A stretch of DNA of 64,000 nt, taken from NCBI RefSeq assembly GCF_030732845.1, contig NZ_JASHKA010000020.1, positions 1 through 64,000 of the forward strand. Reading direction: 5' to 3'. Numbering within the stretch: position 1 is the first letter of the stretch; every line of letters begins with the position of its first letter. Positions 61,114 to 64,000 of the stretch are shown here, in pieces. The notes below the pieces were generated by a model, which made no database searches, was not told where the DNA came from, and saw nothing but the letters and a program-made list of their open reading frames with translations. Source of the stretch: Roseibium sp. MMSF_3544 (GTDB lineage: Bacteria; Pseudomonadota; Alphaproteobacteria; Rhizobiales; Stappiaceae). Made by a program: the position numbers and the translations under genes.

Positions 61114-62216
61114 TGTGCGGCCTGCGTTTCTGAGGAAACGGCGGCATTGAACGCCGGCTTGACCTTTTCGGCCAAAAGGATCATCGAGCGCCGGCCGAGA
61201 TCCGGATCGGCCCAATCCTTGCCGGCATAAAGCAGTGTGCCGAAGTCACCGACGGTTTCGCGATAGGCAAGCAAATCCTCGGTCACCTTGTCCGGAGTTC
61301 CCCAGGTAACAAGGTTCTCCAGAACACCCTCCAGCGTCACTTCCTCATCGGGTTGGTCCCGATGTGTCTTGAACAGGCCGAGGCGATTGTTCTTGCGCAT
61401 CTTGGTAAGGATCTGCTCGTAGTAGAAGCGGTAGGGACTGTCCGGCCCCAGCGCATATTCGCGGGCCGTATCGAGATCGTCGGCAACGAAAACGGAACGT
61501 GCGACGCGCCAGTTTTCGGTCAACGCGGGCCGGCCGACGCGTTCGCAGCCTTCCACGTATTTTGGCCAATGGCTGGCAACCCACTGGGGCATCAGGAAGT
61601 TGGCGCTGATCGGATCCCAACCGCGGGCCGCAGCTTCCGTAACGCCTTTGGAAAACGGCGCGACGGCGGTGACAACGATCGGCGGATGCGGCCGCTGCAG
61701 GGGTTTCGGCATGATGCCCTGGCCGATTTCAGCCATGCTCGTGCGCTCGGTCGTGATCTTCCAGTACTTGCCTTCAATGTTGTAGGGAGGCTCGCTTTCC
61801 CAGATTTTCAGTACCGTATTGATGCCCTCGAGGAACATTTCATTCCGGTCTGCGTCCAGGTTGCCGAAAACCTCTGCGTCCGACAGGAGACCGCCAGGCG
61901 AAATGCCGAAATTGAAGCGCCCGTCGAGCATGTGATCGAGCATGGCCACCTGTGCGGCAACCGCTGCGGGATGCGCATTCGGCATGTTCACCGTGCCGGT
62001 TCCCAGACGCATGTTCTTGACGGCAGACGCCAGTGAGGCAACGAACATCGCGCAGGACGTGATGTTTTCGGCCTGGTCGGTGACGTGTTCACCACAATAG
62101 GCTTCCGTGAAGCCAAGTTCATCCGCGAGCAGGAACGCTTCGCGGTCTTCTTTCAGCGTCAGCCGCCAGTCCTTGTCCAGCGGGTGGATCGGCATGGTGA
62201 AGAAACCGAGTTCCAT
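61110..62216 (-). CDS. Luciferase-like FMN-dependent monooxygenase
   Basis: 368 residues from the ATG at 62216. Typical LLM family: MELGFFTMPIHPLDKDWRLTLKEDREAFLLADELGFTEAYCGEHVTDQ, VKNMRLGTGTVNMPNAHPAAVAAQVAMLDHMLDGRFNFGISPGGL, and NLVTWGTPDKVTEDLLAYRETVGDFGTLLYAGKDW near the end. This bacterial luciferase-type fold uses FMNH2 from a partner reductase; the flavin reductase gene at 63411 is the likely partner. The hydrolase follows with a four-base overlap. The LysR gene is divergent, 117 bases away. Confidence 0.9.
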   Translation of the reverse strand: MELGFFTMPIHPLDKDWRLTLKEDREAFLLADELGFTEAYCGEHVTDQAENITSCAMFVASLASAVKNMRLGTGTVNMPNAHPAAVAAQVAMLDHMLDGRFNFGISPGGLLSDAEVFGNLDADRNEMFLEGINTVLKIWESEPPYNIEGKYWKITTERTSMAEIGQGIMPKPLQRPHPPIVVTAVAPFSKGVTEAAARGWDPISANFLMPQWVASHWPKYVEGCERVGRPALTENWRVARSVFVADDLDTAREYALGPDSPYRFYYEQILTKMRKNNRLGLFKTHRDQPDEEVTLEGVLENLVTWGTPDKVTEDLLAYRETVGDFGTLLYAGKDWADPDLGRRSMILLAEKVKPAFNAAVSSETQAAQ

Positions 62217-62285
62217 GGGCCTGCTCCTCTCAAGCACGAGTCATTGATCTGGATCAAACCTTACTGCCGGGGTTGGTGTTTGGGA

Positions 62286-62295
62286 AAATTATAAG
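62286..62295. promoter_or_regulatory. AAATTATAAG motif upstream of the monooxygenase operon
   Basis: AAATTATAAG lies 70 bases before the LLM start, in the gap shared with the divergent LysR gene. The same 10-mer occurs in the same orientation 51 bases before the flavin reductase (63968-63977), and both are followed by a T/A-rich TA-TA pattern. A candidate LysR site. Confidence 0.5.
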
Positions 62296-62333
62296 TACTA
62301 AATTGGGCTATCAAGAATTCTAATGAGGTTCTG

Positions 62334-63236
62334 ATGATATCACTGCGTCAGATGCGTTCTGTGGTTGCGGTCGCGGAGGAAGGGTCCTTCACCCGTGCTG
62401 CCGCGCGCGAAAACGCAACCCAGTCCGGTATTTCGCAGCATGTTGCAGCAGTCGAGGATGTCCTTGGGATCCGGCTTTTTGAGCGCACCAGCGACGGCGT
62501 GCTGCTGACGCCGGCGGGAAACAGGTATTATCAGCGGGTCCTGGAAGTCTTGCGCGGCGCCGAAGAGGCGATCATTGATGCCCAGAGCCGCCAGGACACG
62601 CTCTCCGGCACCGTGCGCGCGGGGATCATGCCCGTTCTGGCCCGCGCCGCATTGGCTCCTGCGCTTGAGACGATGGCCCGGCAGCATCCCGATGTCTCGA
62701 TCCAGATCATGGAGGGTTACAGCGGTGCTTTGACGGATAGTGTCAAGGCGGAGGAGTTTGATTTCGCTGTTGTTCCGGCGTTCGGAGGGGCTGTCGGACT
62801 GAATGTGCATCACCTTGCGCGGGACCGCGAGATGCTTGTCGGAGGACCAAAGAGCGATGTTGTTCACGGCAAGCCGGTGCGATTGCGTGATTTGCCGCCT
62901 CTGAAGCTGGTGACCCCGTCGCCCACCAATATCAGGTCAGCGCGGATCGAAGACTATCTCACCACCCACGCAATCCGTGTCGAGCGGACAATGGAAATGG
63001 ATGCCATGCTCGGGACACTCGATTTCGTCGCGCGGACGGACTGGGTGACGATCCTTCCCGGGCTGATTTGCGCGCCGGACAGTGAGGGATCCGTCCGGCG
63101 CATCGCCCCGATCGAAGATCCGCCGCTTTATCTTGATCTGGTGCAGATCGAGCCCGCGCGCCGGCCCTTGTCTGCACAGGCGCGCGTGTTTCTGGATGAA
63201 CTCAAGAAGGAAGTCGCAGGGCTGGTCGCGGCGTAA
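62334..63236 (+). CDS. LysR-family transcriptional regulator
   Basis: 300 residues. Helix-turn-helix SLRQMRSVVAVAEEGSFTRAAARENATQSGISQHVAAVEDVLGIRLFERTSDGV; GAGG precedes the ATG. Effector region contains MEMDAMLGTLDFVARTDWVTILPG, shared with the LysR at 5454-6359. It is divergent from the monooxygenase/hydrolase operon and 174 bases before the convergent end of the flavin reductase gene. It probably controls both. Confidence 0.9.
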   Translation: MISLRQMRSVVAVAEEGSFTRAAARENATQSGISQHVAAVEDVLGIRLFERTSDGVLLTPAGNRYYQRVLEVLRGAEEAIIDAQSRQDTLSGTVRAGIMPVLARAALAPALETMARQHPDVSIQIMEGYSGALTDSVKAEEFDFAVVPAFGGAVGLNVHHLARDREMLVGGPKSDVVHGKPVRLRDLPPLKLVTPSPTNIRSARIEDYLTTHAIRVERTMEMDAMLGTLDFVARTDWVTILPGLICAPDSEGSVRRIAPIEDPPLYLDLVQIEPARRPLSAQARVFLDELKKEVAGLVAA

Positions 63237-63266
63237 ATCTGCAAGTCCATTGAACCTGTCAGGTGT

Positions 63267-63303
63267 CGTCCCGGTTTGCCGCGTCAGCGGCAGGACCGGG
63301 ATC
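63267..63303. repeat. REP-like palindromic element
   Basis: TCCCGGT (63269-63275) and ACCGGGA (63295-63301) enclose a second stem TGCCGC/GCGGCA (63277-63282, 63287-63292). The outline, CGTCCCGG ... CCGGGATCC, is that of dispersed intergenic palindromes of alphaproteobacteria. It lies between the LysR and convergent flavin reductase genes. Confidence 0.6.
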
Positions 63304-63410
63304 CAGCATTCCAAGGGGGCTGCAATTGAAAAAGGTGCTCAGGCAAGAACTGACTGGAGCCCGGCCGTCCGTTTCGCTTCAGGCGGTCCGACGAACTTGA
63401 AAGCAGGCGA

Positions 63411-63917
63411 TTATCCCAGGGAAAAGGCGCCAAGCTGTCCCTTGCCGAAAGCAAGCGGCGTTCTTTCGCTGCTTGTGTGGGCGAGCACCCGTCCAATGAA
63501 GATCTCGTGGTCGCCGCCTTCGTGAACCGCGTGCGTTTCGCACTCGAGCGCGGCAGCGCACCCGGCAATGCACGGCACACCATGTGCACCTTGGAACCAC
63601 TCAAGCCCAGTGAAACGGTCTCTCTCCGGGCTGGCAAAGAGTTTGCAAAGATGTGCCTGGTCAGCCGAAAGAATGTTGATGGCGAAACCGGGATGTGCCC
63701 TGTACTCGGGAAGGCTGCCAGCCTTACGCGCGAGGCTCCACAGGACCAGAGGCGGGTCCATCGAAACCGAATTGAACGAGCTGATGGTGACACCAATCGG
63801 GTCGCCCGAACGCGACAGCGTCGTTGCTATCGCGACGCCGGTCGGAAAGCAGGACAATGTCTGCCGCAGTGCCTTCGGGTCGATGTCGAACTCTTTGGTA
63901 TCAGTCATTGCGTTCAT
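63411..63917 (-). CDS. Flavin reductase (FMN reductase, HpaC-like)
   Basis: 168 residues from the ATG at 63917 (AAGGAGG site); an inner ATG at 63908 is less supported. Pattern: RQTLSCFPTGVAIATTLSRSGDPIGVTISSFNSVSMDPPLVLWSLARKAGS and AINILSADQAHLCKLFAS, as in the flavin reductase domain family. It makes FMNH2 with NAD(P)H for the LLM monooxygenase. It shares an upstream 10-mer with the monooxygenase operon. Confidence 0.9.
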   Translation of the reverse strand: MNAMTDTKEFDIDPKALRQTLSCFPTGVAIATTLSRSGDPIGVTISSFNSVSMDPPLVLWSLARKAGSLPEYRAHPGFAINILSADQAHLCKLFASPERDRFTGLEWFQGAHGVPCIAGCAAALECETHAVHEGGDHEIFIGRVLAHTSSERTPLAFGKGQLGAFSLG

Positions 63918-63967
63918 GATCCCCTCCTTCGGTTGCTTCTGAAGATAGCGGGGTGCGACATTATGAC

Positions 63968-63977
63968 AAATTATAAG
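63968..63977. promoter_or_regulatory. AAATTATAAG motif upstream of the flavin reductase
   Basis: Same 10-mer and orientation as at 62286-62295, 51 bases before the flavin reductase start and in an AT-rich stretch. Supports joint regulation by the LysR protein encoded between. Confidence 0.5.
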
Positions 63978-64000
63978 GTATTATCGACGTAATCAGGTTT

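Noticed and set aside
1..64000. CRISPR array, prophage, insertion sequence
   Set aside because: No regularly spaced repeats, integrase, transposase or structural phage gene seen in either strand.

Overview
The window looks like chromosomal DNA of a GC-rich, metabolically versatile alphaproteobacterium. A marine member of the Hyphomicrobiales such as the Stappiaceae (Roseibium/Labrenzia) is my best guess. This rests on gene content only: many periplasmic-binding-protein transporters (TRAP, two TTT systems, oligopeptide-type ABC), five LysR regulators, a type I-secreted RTX/VWA protein, and the SpoVR-YeaH-PrkA module. I see no rRNA, tRNA, transposase, integrase or CRISPR array. The left edge cuts a gene; no gene runs off the right edge.

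Layout. 0-5.3 kb: 3' part of a large type I-secreted repeat protein, a small secreted protein and a lipoprotein with a periplasmic-binding fold. 5.4-9.5 kb: LysR regulator and a complete TRAP transporter with divergent dctQM and dctP. 9.6-16.2 kb: mixed single genes, namely a shortened luciferase-like protein, TetR, peroxiredoxin-like protein, orphan solute-binding protein, haloalkane dehalogenase, DUF1330 protein and outer-membrane barrel protein. 16.2-20.2 kb: thioesterase, then a tricarballylate unit (tcuR divergent from tcuAB). 20.2-28.3 kb: TetR/tautomerase/SRPBCC group, Tat-exported multicopper oxidase next to a membrane LuxR protein, homocysteine-methyltransferase-like, Sel1, LysR, MAPEG and MDR genes.

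28.3-45 kb is a carboxylate catabolic island. Two MmgE/PrpD proteins lie with one tripartite tricarboxylate transporter and a LysR gene. A TauE-type permease and a TctDE two-component system follow. Then a second TTT system leads an operon of an isopropylmalate/isocitrate-dehydrogenase-like enzyme, a PrpF isomerase, a 77-residue unknown and a D-2-hydroxyacid dehydrogenase. With tcuAB nearby, this points to uptake and breakdown of tricarboxylates whose identity the sequence does not fix.

45-50.7 kb holds prkA-yeaH-spoVR (stationary-phase kinase module) and a PAS-LuxR regulator. 50.8-60.2 kb is a same-strand block: M20 deacylase, oligopeptide-type ABC transporter with fused ATPases, aldehyde dehydrogenase, SDR and GST. 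60.3-64 kb is a probable two-component flavin monooxygenase system: an alpha/beta hydrolase and a luciferase-like monooxygenase, a divergent LysR, and a flavin reductase. The two minus-strand promoters there share an AT-rich 10-mer, which suggests one regulon. A recurring theme is a hairpin or terminator just after solute-binding-protein genes, which would set binding protein above permease in amount.
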